Positions 34,072 through 43,704 of a DNA stretch of 64,000 bases are shown here, piece by piece (position 1 is the first letter of the stretch; each line of letters starts with the position of its first letter). Position numbers and translations under genes: made by a program. Origin of the DNA: Rugalucina vietnamica (Eukaryota > Mollusca > Bivalvia > Lucinida > Lucinidae); the NCBI GenBank assembly GCA_964017185.1, contig OZ024871.1, forward strand, positions 27,256,488 through 27,320,487, written 5' to 3'. Below the pieces are notes generated by a model. That model ran no database searches. It saw only the letters and a list, made by a program, of their open reading frames with translations, and was not told the DNA's origin.

Positions 34072-34362
34072 CGAAGGCTTTTCAACAACCAAAAAGTCGA
34101 TTAAATCCACCTTATCCCGCTGAAGTTTCGTTGTTTTTTCCTCAAGGTTTTGGTGCGCTTTCGTAATACAAAATTTCATCAGAATAGATTAAGGCTGACC
34201 TGTGTATACCACATTATGTTGTGACGGCCGCAGGGACACAGGAACAAAAATCGAACTCCCATTAAAGTCAAGTTACTGTCATTATAAATTTCTAAAACTG
34301 TCGCTTAGAATCCCCTTCTCTAAACGTTTGCAGCGGAGGTCGATATCGCCCCTGCATCTGTG

Positions 34363-34739
34363 CTGTTGCAAATTTTTGACATTATCAAATCAGACGTCGT
34401 GTTACATTCTCAAGTGCATTAGAATGTCGGATCTACTCTCGGAAATGATTAAAGTTTTGTAAAATATGCGATGATTTCTGACCGTATATACGATTATGAA
34501 AAATTGAATAGATGGATATCCCTAGTTTAATGTACTTTGTACTTCAAACATGAAACATGCATTATTTTTTCGCGAAACGTTAGCGTCATCAGCGACGTAT
34601 GACCACCGCGCTGACCAATTATAAGCAACGTTGCTAGTGACGTCTGGTTTCCGACGGTATGTCGCAAATATACTGTTGCAAAGTATTGACGTTATCATAT
34701 CAGACGTCGCGTTAAATTCTCAAGTGCATTAGAATATAC
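34363..34739. repeat. 67-bp direct repeat pair
   Basis: CTGTTGCAAA....TTGACRTTATCA, CAGACGTCGYGTTA and ATTCTCAAGTGCATTAGAAT occur at 34363-34428 and again at 34672-34739 with about ten differences. No function inferred. Confidence 0.8.
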
Positions 34740-34834
34740 AAGATTTTCACAACACTCATGTTGTGCGCGGTTTTTACTTTTAGATCTGACATGTTTATTG
34801 TTTTAGTTTTTCCTCTGGATGTTGGTTTTATTTA

Positions 34835-35000
34835 GAAGTCTACTTGGTTTAGTGGCCTTGTAATTCAGGGGTCGTGAATTTGCAGCCGGATGGGCTTCTC
34901 GAGGCCAGTCTCTACGGTGAGATTTTAAGCCGAGATCCCGCCTCCATATTACATAAGCTGTTGAGCAGGATCTAAAACACGAACGCAACCAACCACTTTG
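34835..35000 (+). mobile_element. tRNA-derived SINE remnant
   Basis: TTGGTTTAGTGGCC resembles an A box. The downstream TAAGCCGAGATCCCGCCTCC, ATATTACATAAGCTGTTG closely matches the body of the SINE at 44200-44365 read on its minus strand. The B box is degraded. Confidence 0.55.
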
Positions 35001-35198
35001 GTTTCAGGAAGAGATGTTCGTGTTTATTCCTGGTCATTGTTTATTCGTTTATTTTATTTTATACAAATGTCAGATATCGAACTGCGATTTTTAGACAAGG
35101 GACTCTTATGGTCGCTTTTTGCGGGACATTTTCAATAAAATAAACATGACAATGTTTTCTCCAAATGTCATTTGATAAACGATACTGTAATAAGATGT

Positions 35199-35416
35199 GA
35201 GCCGACTCTTGAGAAAACAATCCGCATATGCCAAACAAAGATCAGCTTCGCGGTAACCATGAAGCTGATCAGTGCCTTTGATTTCGCTTCACGGACAGTA
35301 CACTTCCTCTTCTTCTTAAATCCGAAATTTCAAGCTTAGAACATGCATCTGTGACTGTACAGCCCGGTTAGTGTCAGACCTGTTCGGAAGCCACAATATT
35401 GGTTTTCTCACGTTGG
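35199..35416 (+). mobile_element. GAGCC-family MITE, copy 15
   Basis: Starts GAGCCGACTCTTGAG. The first arm is shortened, the centre is CTTCGCGGTAACCATGAAG, and the second half is near-consensus up to TTGGTTTTCTCACG, where the right TIR stops short. Confidence 0.75.
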
Positions 35417-35458
35417 AAAAATAATTATATTGACGACTGGACCCAGGCTAACGAGGAG

Positions 35459-35558
35459 GCTCATGTGTACTTTGCACCGGTTAGTGTCAGACCTGTTCGG
35501 AAGCCACATTGTTGGTTTTCCCACGAGGCGGCTCATGTGTATTTTGCACCTGGATTAA
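35459..35558 (+). repeat. Right-end fragment of GAGCC MITE between 20-bp direct repeats
   Basis: A second copy of only the right end (GGTTAGTGTCAGACCTGTTC ... CACGAGGCGGCTC, 35480-35532) lies between GCTCATGTGTACTTTGCACC and GCTCATGTGTATTTTGCACC. It shares AGTGTCAGACCTGTTCGGAA exactly with copy 15 just upstream, so it probably arose by local duplication. Confidence 0.65.
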
Positions 35559-35599
35559 AGCAATACAATTATTTGTTTCCGTTGAATTGGCTAAATTGA

Positions 35600-36880
35600 C
35601 TCGCGTGGATTATATACAAACACTTTTCGGCTGGCCCTCTTCAACTTTACTTTGATCGATGCATATCAACAATTGACAAGTTACGTGTACTAAACAACCG
35701 CGATCACCTTAATTACATGTACAACCATAGTATAAAATGTCATAAAAATCTTAGATAAAGTTCAAACACAAATCAAAATTCAAAAGTACCAAACTATAAA
35801 AAAAGAAAAAAGAAAGAAAAAAAAAAGATGCGTAGTTGTTTTCGCAAGTTTTCTAGCTCTGACAAAATGTGATGAATTCATGCACAGTACGATTTTATGC
35901 TACAGAATATCATGCAAAGCAAGAGCTTATCAGACTGTGCTACTTGGCAAAGTTATAACCAACCACATCGTCCATTTCCAAAGGATAGTGTTTTGATGTG
36001 CGTTTTCATTGGTTGTGCCATGTACGATCATAATCTGGCAGTTATGGCACATCTAAACCTTTCATGTTACATATTGAGAGTGGTTTGTGTTACTATAATT
36101 GAGCCAACCACCTGCAGGCAAATAGCCACTATTCAGTGCATATTCTTCGCTTGAATTATGAGAAGAACAAGAATATAAGTCCGTAGCTCTTACGATTGAA
36201 GTGAATTTAGACACACGACCGATCAAATAATGTCGGTTTCAGTGACGTTTACATAGGAACATTTGAAACGTTTTCGATTGCAAGTTGACGATCCGTTTCG
36301 CCAGTGTGCAAAGAGTGTCTATGGTGTATGTTTTATGGACCCACAACAAGCAGTATGCTTCGTCAGAAAGCTGTCGAAGTCACCCTTTTTGAACGAGGCA
36401 ATCTCGTTCAGGGAATTTCATTCATATACGTCCATGTAGTTTGATGAAGCAGTTTTCTTCGTTTGACTATCGAATTGAAATTGCTTCATAAAACTAACAA
36501 ACTTTATTTAAATACAATTATGTACCAATTAGGTGGGGCCAACGATTGCTCGAGCTCACTCAGCGATTATTTCATAGATCACCTCTTGTTGGAAAACATT
36601 TTATTTCAAGTTTACAAGTTATTTGGTACACGGCATCATGTGATACGAGGTAAGAACACCAATTTTGCAAATGCACAGTAACAGATTTCGGAAAGGCACT
36701 TTTCACAAAACGTGTGACTCCGGACTTGATTTGGCACGATTTCATTCAATCTACATTAAGTGTTATGTAGTAAAACTTTACATGGTCAAATAGTGCGGAG
36801 TGACATTCGACACTGTGGATACACATATTGATCGCCAGCTATAGTACACCGATAACATGGTTTACACAATCAATTCAAAT
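35600..36880. other. No recognisable feature
   Basis: AT-rich sequence with an A/AAAG-rich tract at about 35798-35828. Open frames at 35897 and 36463 have no recognisable domain. The block lies inside the 5.6-kb inverted-repeat interval. Confidence 0.4.
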
Positions 36881-36908
36881 GACGTAAACACTGAAACGGC
36901 GCGGTCAA

Positions 36909-37380
36909 ATGAAAATGGGTATATGATTGTACAGGGAAAGGTATATAAAAAAAGATGCAGATTTAATTGTTTTTACTATAATTCTGCAAAAATCACTGAC
37001 ACAGGAATGTGATTCCTTGATACCATAAACAACCACATCAGTTGGAGAACTTGCATGCTCTGCAAACTTTTCTTCAATCGTCTTCTAATGCATACATCAT
37101 TTGTTTCTTTTATTCGAAGAAACAGCTTTCCAAGCAATCAGAGTATCTTTATTTTTGTTCTGAAATATCAGGGAAGTTCATTCCAAAGACTGTAACGGCT
37201 CAGCAGGTATTAGTATAGCAATAAATATAACTTAAAGAAGATAAAGACCTTGAAAATCTTCCAGGATTTGATTGCATTAATTTCTATATAATGCCTCCTT
37301 TTGTCATGGATTACATAGAATAAACAAAATGTTGATTTCGTTAGTGACTGTTTACTTAGTTGGCCTCATGTTAGATGTCA
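36909..37380. other. Likely intron or upstream sequence of the start exon
   Basis: No coding or repeat signal seen. Precedes the duplicated exon block. Confidence 0.35.
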
Positions 37381-37713
37381 GTGGCTATCAATACCATCCA
37401 GCGCCTTGCTGGTTAGCGGCATATGTCTCTTGTGACACTCATGTATTTTCTGTCTATTTTTAGGTGGATGTCTAATCTCTAGTCATGGGTGCCGAGAAGA
37501 GTAAAGGGGGCCCACCATGCTATGGTCTGATGGGCCCCTCATCAGTGGTTACCAATACAATCTGGTCCCTTGCTGGCTGGGTAGCAACATGTTGATTCGT
37601 CTCTTGTGACACTCATGTATTTCTATTTTTAGGTGGATGTCTAGTTTCTAGTCATGGGTGCCGAGAAGAGTAAAGGGGGCCCACCGTGCTATGGTCTGAT
37701 GGGCCCCTCGTCG
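37381..37713 (+). repeat. Two tandem copies of an acceptor-plus-start-exon unit
   Basis: A unit of 164-169 bp begins GTGGYTA.CAATAC, contains GTCTCTTGTGACACTCATGT, a T-rich tract and TTTTTAG|GTGGATGTCTA, then ATGGGTGCCGAGAAGAGTAA, and ends GGGCCCCTCRTCR. It occurs at 37381-37544 and 37545-37713. The next sequence (GTGGTTAGCAACATGATCC) resembles the start of a further unit. Each copy has its own acceptor and ATG. Confidence 0.85.
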
Positions 37714-37807
37714 GTGGTTAGCAACATGATCCGTCAGGCCCAGATGGCCAGGGCATGGGCTCTTCTGCACCAGTGTTCATTAGACCAATGGAAATGTGGC
37801 CATGGAG
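37633..37807 (+). CDS. Candidate first coding exon (start codon at 37654)
   Basis: Acceptor TTCTATTTTTAG ends at 37632. After 21 untranslated bases, GTCATGG gives a good Kozak context (G at -3 and +4). The frame reads MGAEKSKGGPPCYGLMGPSS, then VVSNMIRQAQMARAWALLHQ, then CSLDQWKCGHG. It meets a donor G|GTGGGT at 37808, leaving one base over. MGxxxS could be N-myristoylated. The upstream duplicate codes the same first 22 residues, then diverges and stops at TGA. The leftover base fits the two-base start of the SOCS-box exon at 55019, so this may be its 5' coding exon. The product is not otherwise recognised. Confidence 0.45.
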
Positions 37808-37841
37808 GTGGGTAGAGTTTGAAACCAGATACACTGCTAGC

Positions 37842-39001
37842 TTGCTCAATAAATGGGAGAAAAATGGTCTTCGAGGTTTCTGACCAGGCACGACACAAAT
37901 CAATCTGTGCAGTCACAGAAGAAGGCTGAAAGCTTGACATTTCTGATTTAAGGAGAACAGACATTATACGTGGGGTGATCGGAAAGTACGTATAAAAAGG
38001 TCGTCATTTCTTTATCTTTTGTTATTTCGAGATGAAATTTCATCAAATAATGCAGCAATATATATGCAGTTAATCCATTGCAATAAAGCATGCATAGTAC
38101 GCACACGTGCGTTGCAGCTGTTGTTATGGAAACACCGCCTAACGTTATGCGGCGCAATGTAACGTCGAAGTTTTGTTCTTATTTCAAAATACTTCTTAGT
38201 TCAAAGTATTGTAACACCCGTTTTGATTGCGTTTGTCCACATTTTATTTAATACTCATTAACTGCAACGTACACGGCTTATGTTTGTAAAGTTACGAGCT
38301 TGTTTATCGAATGGATTTGTCTGTAGAGTTTTGCAAATACCGTCTGTGTCAAATAGACAAAACTGTTAAGATTTTCAAAAATGTTGCATTTTCGGGGAGT
38401 CATTTTTTAAAAAGTATATATTTACTGCAAGCTCAATACGTATCTATTCTTGACATTGTCTCTACTAGTTATAGTTTATGCCAGTCTTTTGTCATTTCGT
38501 TAAACATCGGCCAGAAAACAAGGTATTGAATTTAAGTTTACAAAATGAAATCGACGTTCTTGCATATTTTACGCTAATCTGTTGCATTCAATTTCACCGT
38601 ATTAGTAAATAAAGCATCAGAATGCCATACATTTTCGAAAAATGGTCAAATAATGTTAAAAAATTAGTTTCCATTAAAAAATGTCGACCAACTTTCCCAA
38701 CCCCATAAAATACACTAACAAAGTCAACCCAGGGGTACAGGTGCGCCGGGTCATGTGAAGTGACGTCATTACGCTGCCTCGTGTATGAACGTCTGACGTC
38801 ATTTTTTTAAAATGAGAATGGCATTTAATTACAAAAGGATCAATGTTTATTCGTACAAAATTTCATTTAAATCGGTTGACGCAAATTTATTTTACAGCAT
38901 TTTTATACGTACTTTCCGATCACCCCTCGTAGATCATTATACTATTCAGGTGATGAAAACAATGAGGTGTAAACGAAAAACATTTTCTTGTGACGAGGCT
39001 C
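37842..39001 (-). mobile_element. GAGCC-family MITE, copy 16, split by a mariner-like element
   Basis: The left part (37842-37968) shows GAGGTTTCTGACCAGGC, GTGCAGTCACAGAAG and GAAAGCTTGACATTTCTGAT. The right part resumes at 38932 and ends TTTTCTTGTGACGAGGCTC. Between them lies a 961-bp TIR insertion. Even after removing it, most of the internal palindrome is missing, so the host copy was already diverged. Confidence 0.65.
37969..38929. mobile_element. 961-bp mariner/Tc1-like non-autonomous element
   Basis: 30-bp TIR with one mismatch: CGWGGGGTGATCGGAAAGTA, then CGTATAAAAA. TA flanks both sides (37967-37968, 38930-38931). Length is below a full mariner and no transposase or DDE-type frame is visible, so it is an internally deleted or MITE-type derivative. 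The superfamily is inferred from the TA target and TIR style. Confidence 0.8.
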
Positions 39002-39004
39002 AAC

Positions 39005-39195
39005 AGTGAGGAGTGTGGTAGCCTAGTGGTAGTGTTGGACTACAGAGCAAAAGACGTCTGGTTTGAGCCATTAACTTATGTCCCTGGGTGAGACACATGA
39101 ACTACCATAGTACTGGTTACCCAGGAAATGGTGGCTTGATCTCAACTTGACTGAAAATTATTTGACTGGGACCTTAAGCCTTAACATAGCTAGAA
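39005..39195 (+). mobile_element. tRNA-derived SINE
   Basis: Head GTGGTAGCCTAGTGGTAGTG (A-box region) and GTCTGGTTTGAGCC (B-box region) 45 bp apart. The tail has TTATTTGACTGGGACCTTAA, shared with the SINEs at 25615 and 62415. It begins 4 bp after the GAGCC copy 16. Confidence 0.7.
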
Positions 39196-39496
39196 ATAAA
39201 CAAAAATACATGTACCTCAACTGAAACTCATCTCAACTGAAATTCATCATTTTATAGCCTTTGACAGCTTTGAGAAGCAGACATGCAACACAATGAAGGA
39301 AAGTGTTTTATATGTGGAGATTTAAAGAATTCAAAATCAGAAATATTCCAAAAATCCTGGTGGAGAAGTATCAAAGCAGAGAAGTCCTTTCATTCTGTCT
39401 TGATATGACCAAACATTTGTCAATTGGGATGTGAAGTCATAACCAAGTGGATCTGAATTTGATATGTCAGCAAACTTTCTAGGTATCTGCATCTCT

Positions 39497-41917
39497 GGTG
39501 AGGCATTTCGTTAAGAATGAAAATTCATCTTCTGCTATTCCCCCTTTGTGTTCTACACTACCATCCGGCAAGAAACAATTTCATTTTTCTGATGAAGAGA
39601 AGGCCGAATGCTTGAATGAGTATTTTTCTTCAATTTCAAACGTGGATGATCGTAATACAACCTTGCCGCCTTTCTTCTGTAAATCTCAAAATTCACTTCG
39701 TCAAGTCTCTTGTACTGAAAACGAACTAGAATTGTTGATACAAACACTAAATCCCAACAAAGCAAATGGTCTAGATGGAATTAGTAATCGAATGCTAAAA
39801 TCAGTTTCCAAAAGCATATCTAAACCGCTCGCAATTCTGTTAAATCGCTCTTTTTCCGAAGGCATATTTCCCGATATCTGGAAAACTTCTGGTTTGGTTC
39901 CAATTCCAAAAAAGGGAGACAAATCTTCCCCTTCAAATTATCGCCCGATCGCCCTTCTAAGCAATGTAAGCAAGATACAAGAACGCATAGCCTTCAAGAA
40001 TCTGTATAATCATTTACTTACCAACAATCTATTATATAAATACCAGTCTGGATTTCTTCCACAACACTCAACTGTTTTCCAATTAATTGATATTTACCAT
40101 AACATTTGTCAAAGTTTTGATAATCAACAATATTCATGTATGGTATTCTGCGACGTCTCAAAGGCGTTCGACAGAGTCTGGCACAGAGGTCTTATTTTCA
40201 AGCTCAAACAGCATGGCATCGATGGCGAATTTCTTAAGTGGTTAACCGACTATCTTTCAGAACGGCAACAAAAGGTTATAATTAGAGGATGCATCTCCAG
40301 TCCGAAACCTATAAATGCAGGTGTCCCACAGGGCTCTGTCTTAGGCCCGCTGCTATTCCTTGTTTACGTGAACGATATCGCAGATTCTCTTCTTAGCCTA
40401 ACACGCCTCTTCGCTGATGATAGCTCTCTTTTCTATTCTGCATCAAGCTTAGATGACATTCAAGGTCTTATAAATCATGATCTAATATTATTATCTCAGT
40501 GGGCTAAGCAATGGCTTGTTACTTTTAATCCCTCAAAAACAGAAGCGATTCTGTTTACATTAAAGAATCTAACTTATATGCCACTCCTTAAATTTGAGAA
40601 TACCTTTGTTAAATTTGTAGAAAGTCACAAGCATTTAGGACTTACACTTTCCTTCAATGGTAAATGGACAGACCATTTAGATAATGTTAAAAGCTCAGCA
40701 GCAAAAGTATTAGGTATTATGCGTAAATTAAAATTCTCACTTAGTCGTAGTGCACTTAACCAAATCTATTTTTCTTATCTTTTACCGACTTTGGAATATG
40801 CCTCCTCAGTTTGGGATGGTTGTTCCGTCCAAAACGCGGAAATGCTTGACAAAATTCAAAATGAAGCAGCCCGAATCGTTACTGGGCTGACCAGATCTGT
40901 CTCCTTAGAAAACTTATATAAAGAATGTGGATGGATTTCACTTTCGGAAAGAAGAAAACAACAAAAGCTAAATTTCATGTTTAAAGTCCATCAGGGCCAA
41001 GTGCCAAATTATATTTCTGATCTGATTCCACCCTTGGTCAGAGATGTATCAAACTACCCTCTTAGAAATATGCATAACTATTCAGTTCCATTCGCTCGTA
41101 CAGAAATTTTTAAAAAATCATGCATCCCTTCATCTATTTGTCTTTGGAACGCAGCCGACAATACGCTGAAGGATTCGAACTCTCTTCAGTCATTTAAATA
41201 TCAACAAAAGCGTATATCCATGGTAAACCTTAAAGTACCCAGTTACTACATAGCTGGTAACAGACGTCTATCTGTTCTGCATGCACGGATGCGCAATAAT
41301 TGCAGTAATCTAAATTTGGATTTGTTTAATAACTTCTTGCGCCCCGATTCATTTTGTAGTTGTCTTCAGGAACCAGAAAATGCTGAGCATTACCTTTTTA
41401 AATGTTACAAGTATAATGACCAGCGTATGGAGTTATTCCAAAAATTGAGGACATATCATCCTTTATCAGTTGAACTTTTGATGTCTGGAAATCCTAACCT
41501 AACTGAAGAAGACAATCAAACTATTTTTGAGGCTGTCCACACTTTTATTCGGACATCATCACGCTTTGATGGCACGTAAACCAATGATAACACTCTAAAA
41601 GCAAGATTCTAAATATGCTCTCCAAAGTATCAAAAAACGCTAAACCACCAAGGCCGTCTCATCATGTTTTTCATCCACACCACATTCATAATCATTCCTC
41701 ATCTCAAAATCATATTGAGTTCAGCTTCTGAAATTATTATTATCATTCATCGTTCTTCACCGTTTATCATATTCTTGACGAAGCTTTCTTAAAGTTATTA
41801 TATGTCGCTTTTCTACGTTTTGTATGTACACTGTAGGGGAAGGGCCGTAACTAATGTTGGAAAAACTTGTGGCCCAACCCCATGCTTAACAAGAGCAATA
41901 AATATGTTTAAACTAAA
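39497..41917 (+). mobile_element. Young 5'-truncated LINE (LINE-C) with 10-bp TSD
   Basis: CTGCATCTCT occurs at 39487-39496 and 41918-41927 directly at the two ends, so the insertion is exactly bounded. The 5' end falls inside the ORF2-type polyprotein upstream of RT. A 338-bp 3' UTR includes AATAAA shortly before the end, and the 3' end reads GTTTAAACTAAA without a long poly(A). The intact frame and clean TSD point to recent insertion. Confidence 0.9.
39498..41579 (+). CDS. LINE-C reverse transcriptase polyprotein, 5'-truncated, open frame
   Basis: About 693 uninterrupted codons. The order is a pre-RT region (LNPNKANGLDGISNRML), RT fingers (SGLVPIPKKGD, NYRPIALLSN), motif A (VFCDVSKAFDRVWHRGL), AGVPQGSVLGPLLF and the catalytic FADD (RLFADDSSLFY). 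The thumb (HKHLGLTLSFNGKW, LEYASSVWDG) and a C-terminal Cys/His motif (FCSCLQEPENAEHYLFKC) follow. The endonuclease domain is missing. The frame is open from the insertion junction and the first codon is GTG, not a real start, so no functional protein is expected. CR1/Jockey supergroup by motif. Confidence 0.9.
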   Translation: MRHFVKNENSSSAIPPLCSTLPSGKKQFHFSDEEKAECLNEYFSSISNVDDRNTTLPPFFCKSQNSLRQVSCTENELELLIQTLNPNKANGLDGISNRMLKSVSKSISKPLAILLNRSFSEGIFPDIWKTSGLVPIPKKGDKSSPSNYRPIALLSNVSKIQERIAFKNLYNHLLTNNLLYKYQSGFLPQHSTVFQLIDIYHNICQSFDNQQYSCMVFCDVSKAFDRVWHRGLIFKLKQHGIDGEFLKWLTDYLSERQQKVIIRGCISSPKPINAGVPQGSVLGPLLFLVYVNDIADSLLSLTRLFADDSSLFYSASSLDDIQGLINHDLILLSQWAKQWLVTFNPSKTEAILFTLKNLTYMPLLKFENTFVKFVESHKHLGLTLSFNGKWTDHLDNVKSSAAKVLGIMRKLKFSLSRSALNQIYFSYLLPTLEYASSVWDGCSVQNAEMLDKIQNEAARIVTGLTRSVSLENLYKECGWISLSERRKQQKLNFMFKVHQGQVPNYISDLIPPLVRDVSNYPLRNMHNYSVPFARTEIFKKSCIPSSICLWNAADNTLKDSNSLQSFKYQQKRISMVNLKVPSYYIAGNRRLSVLHARMRNNCSNLNLDLFNNFLRPDSFCSCLQEPENAEHYLFKCYKYNDQRMELFQKLRTYHPLSVELLMSGNPNLTEEDNQTIFEAVHTFIRTSSRFDGT

Positions 41918-41943
41918 CTGCATCTCTCATTGATTTTCATGTT

Positions 41944-42154
41944 AGCCGCGTCATGAGAAAAACAGATTTTTGCCTATGCGAAAACAAAGGCGCAGATCAG
42001 CTGTGCAGTAACTGTGCGCTACTTGGATAGTTCAATCTCTCTTTTTGTTACATCTGAAATTTCAAGCTTCTAGACCTCTTCTGTGGCTGCACAGACCAGT
42101 GTGTGTCAGACCTGGTCAGAAACCCCTATGACCAGTTTTCTCTCATTACGGCTC
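41944..42154 (+). mobile_element. GAGCC-family MITE, copy 17
   Basis: Starts AGCCGCGTCATGAGAAAAAC 16 bp after the LINE-C TSD, and ends TTACGGCTC. TGTT flanks (41940-41943, 42156-42159) suggest a TSD with one base lost or gained. The centre is truncated after CAGCTGTGCAGTAACTG, so the palindrome is halved. Confidence 0.8.
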
Positions 42155-43704
42155 TTGTTAGCTATCCTGGAAATGCAATTTCTGAAGCATGTAATGCAAA
42201 CATCATATTACATGTTTGCTTTAATATCTCTGGAGTCTTGTCAATTATACTTGATAAATGATACAAAAAACAAAATATTGCTTTTACAATATTTCATGTT
42301 TCTAAAATACTTGAGAGATAATGACTTAAAGAGAAGAAGTCCAGTCATTTCAAGTTTAGAACTTTTGATTGCTCCAACTGAGAGTTTGGATGCAACTGCA
42401 AGTTGTTATGTCCACCCAACCGAAGGGTGGTGGGACTTTGTTTTGGTGCAGATCCAGTCAGCGTCTGTGTCGGCGACTCTGCGTGGCTTCTTTTTGCTGT
42501 GAGATGGTGGATTTTGACCAATCTTTCACAGAAACATTGTTTGGAGGAGTCCTAGAGTTGATTAGACTTTGGTGACCTTGACCTTATTTTAAATTAAAAA
42601 TGTTGAAATTAGCTTTTCTGATTCAATATCTTCTGAACATGTGGATGAATTCGGACCAAACTTACACAGAAACATTGTTGTGGGGAGACCTATATATAGC
42701 ATTTATTAGATTATGGGGACCTTGACCAAATTTTCAAGGTCACCAGCCCAAGAAAAATGTTCAAATTAGCTTTTCTGATGCGAATGTTTTGAACAAATGC
42801 CTGGTTTCAGACCAAACTTACACAGAAACAGATGGTAGGAGATCTAGAGTTGATAAGAGTTGAGGAGCCTTGACCTAATTTTCAAGGTCATAAGCCTATT
42901 AAAAATGTTGAAATTAGTTTTTATGATGCAACAGCTTCTGAATAAATGGATGGATTCTAACAAAACTTTCATGGAAATATTGTTAGGAGAAGACCTAGAC
43001 TTTAATGTTGATTAGATTTTGATGGCCATTAAAAGTGTTGAAATTAGCTTTTCTGATACGATATCTTCTGAACAACTGGATGGATTCTGATTAAACTTAC
43101 AGAGAAACATTTCTGTGAGTAGATCTACAGTTGATTAGATTTGGGTGACCTTGACCTAATGCCCAAGGTCACTAGCCCATGACAAAATATTCTAACTGGA
43201 TATCTTCTGAACCAATTGATGGATTCTGTCCAAACTTACACAGAAACATTGTTTGGAGGAGACCTAGAAATGGTGAGATTTGGGTGACCTTGATCTAATT
43301 TTCAAGGTCACCAGCCCATGAAAAATGATGAAATAAGCTTTTCTGACATGATATCTTCTGAACAAATGGATGGATTCTTTACAAACTTATAGAGCAACAT
43401 TGACCTAACGTCCAAGGTCACCAGCCCATGAAAAATGTTGAAATTACTATTTCCAATGCTTTATCTTCTAACTGATTGATTTATTTTGACCACACTTGTA
43501 CAGAAACATTGCTGAGAGAAACTTAGTGTTGATTAGACTTTGGTGACCTTGACCTACTTTTCGAGGTCAGTGCCCCTTAGAAACTGGAAAAGATAGTTTT
43601 CAGGTGCAATATCTTCTGAACCAGTGGATGCATTTTTATTATCAAACTTGCACAGAACATTGCTGGGAGGAGATTTAGTGTTCACTAAATGTTGGTGACC
43701 TTTA

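Larger units (their letters stand above)
31335..36908. repeat. Inverted repeats bounding 5.6 kb
   Basis: TTGACCGCGCCGTTTCGGTG, then TTGACGTCA, at 31335 is mirrored by TGACGTAAACACTGAAACGG plus CGCGGTCAA ending at 36908. Weaker similarity runs about 70 bp inward (TGTGTAAACCA). They could be the TIRs of one large element or two solo ends in opposite orientation. No clear TSD and no transposase was found inside, where other MITEs and a SINE are nested. Confidence 0.5.

Noticed and set aside
36609-36650. Tiny exon-like block before GTAAGA at 36651
   Set aside because: Acceptor is weak (TTTCAAG) and 40 bp is too short to judge without transcript data.
39498-39500. GTG as a translation start of the 693-codon frame
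   Set aside because: The frame is simply open from the LINE insertion junction; eukaryotic initiation at this GTG is not supported.
42083-42502. 139-codon plus-strand open frame
   Set aside because: Runs from GAGCC copy 17 into tandem-repeat element IV; no domain.
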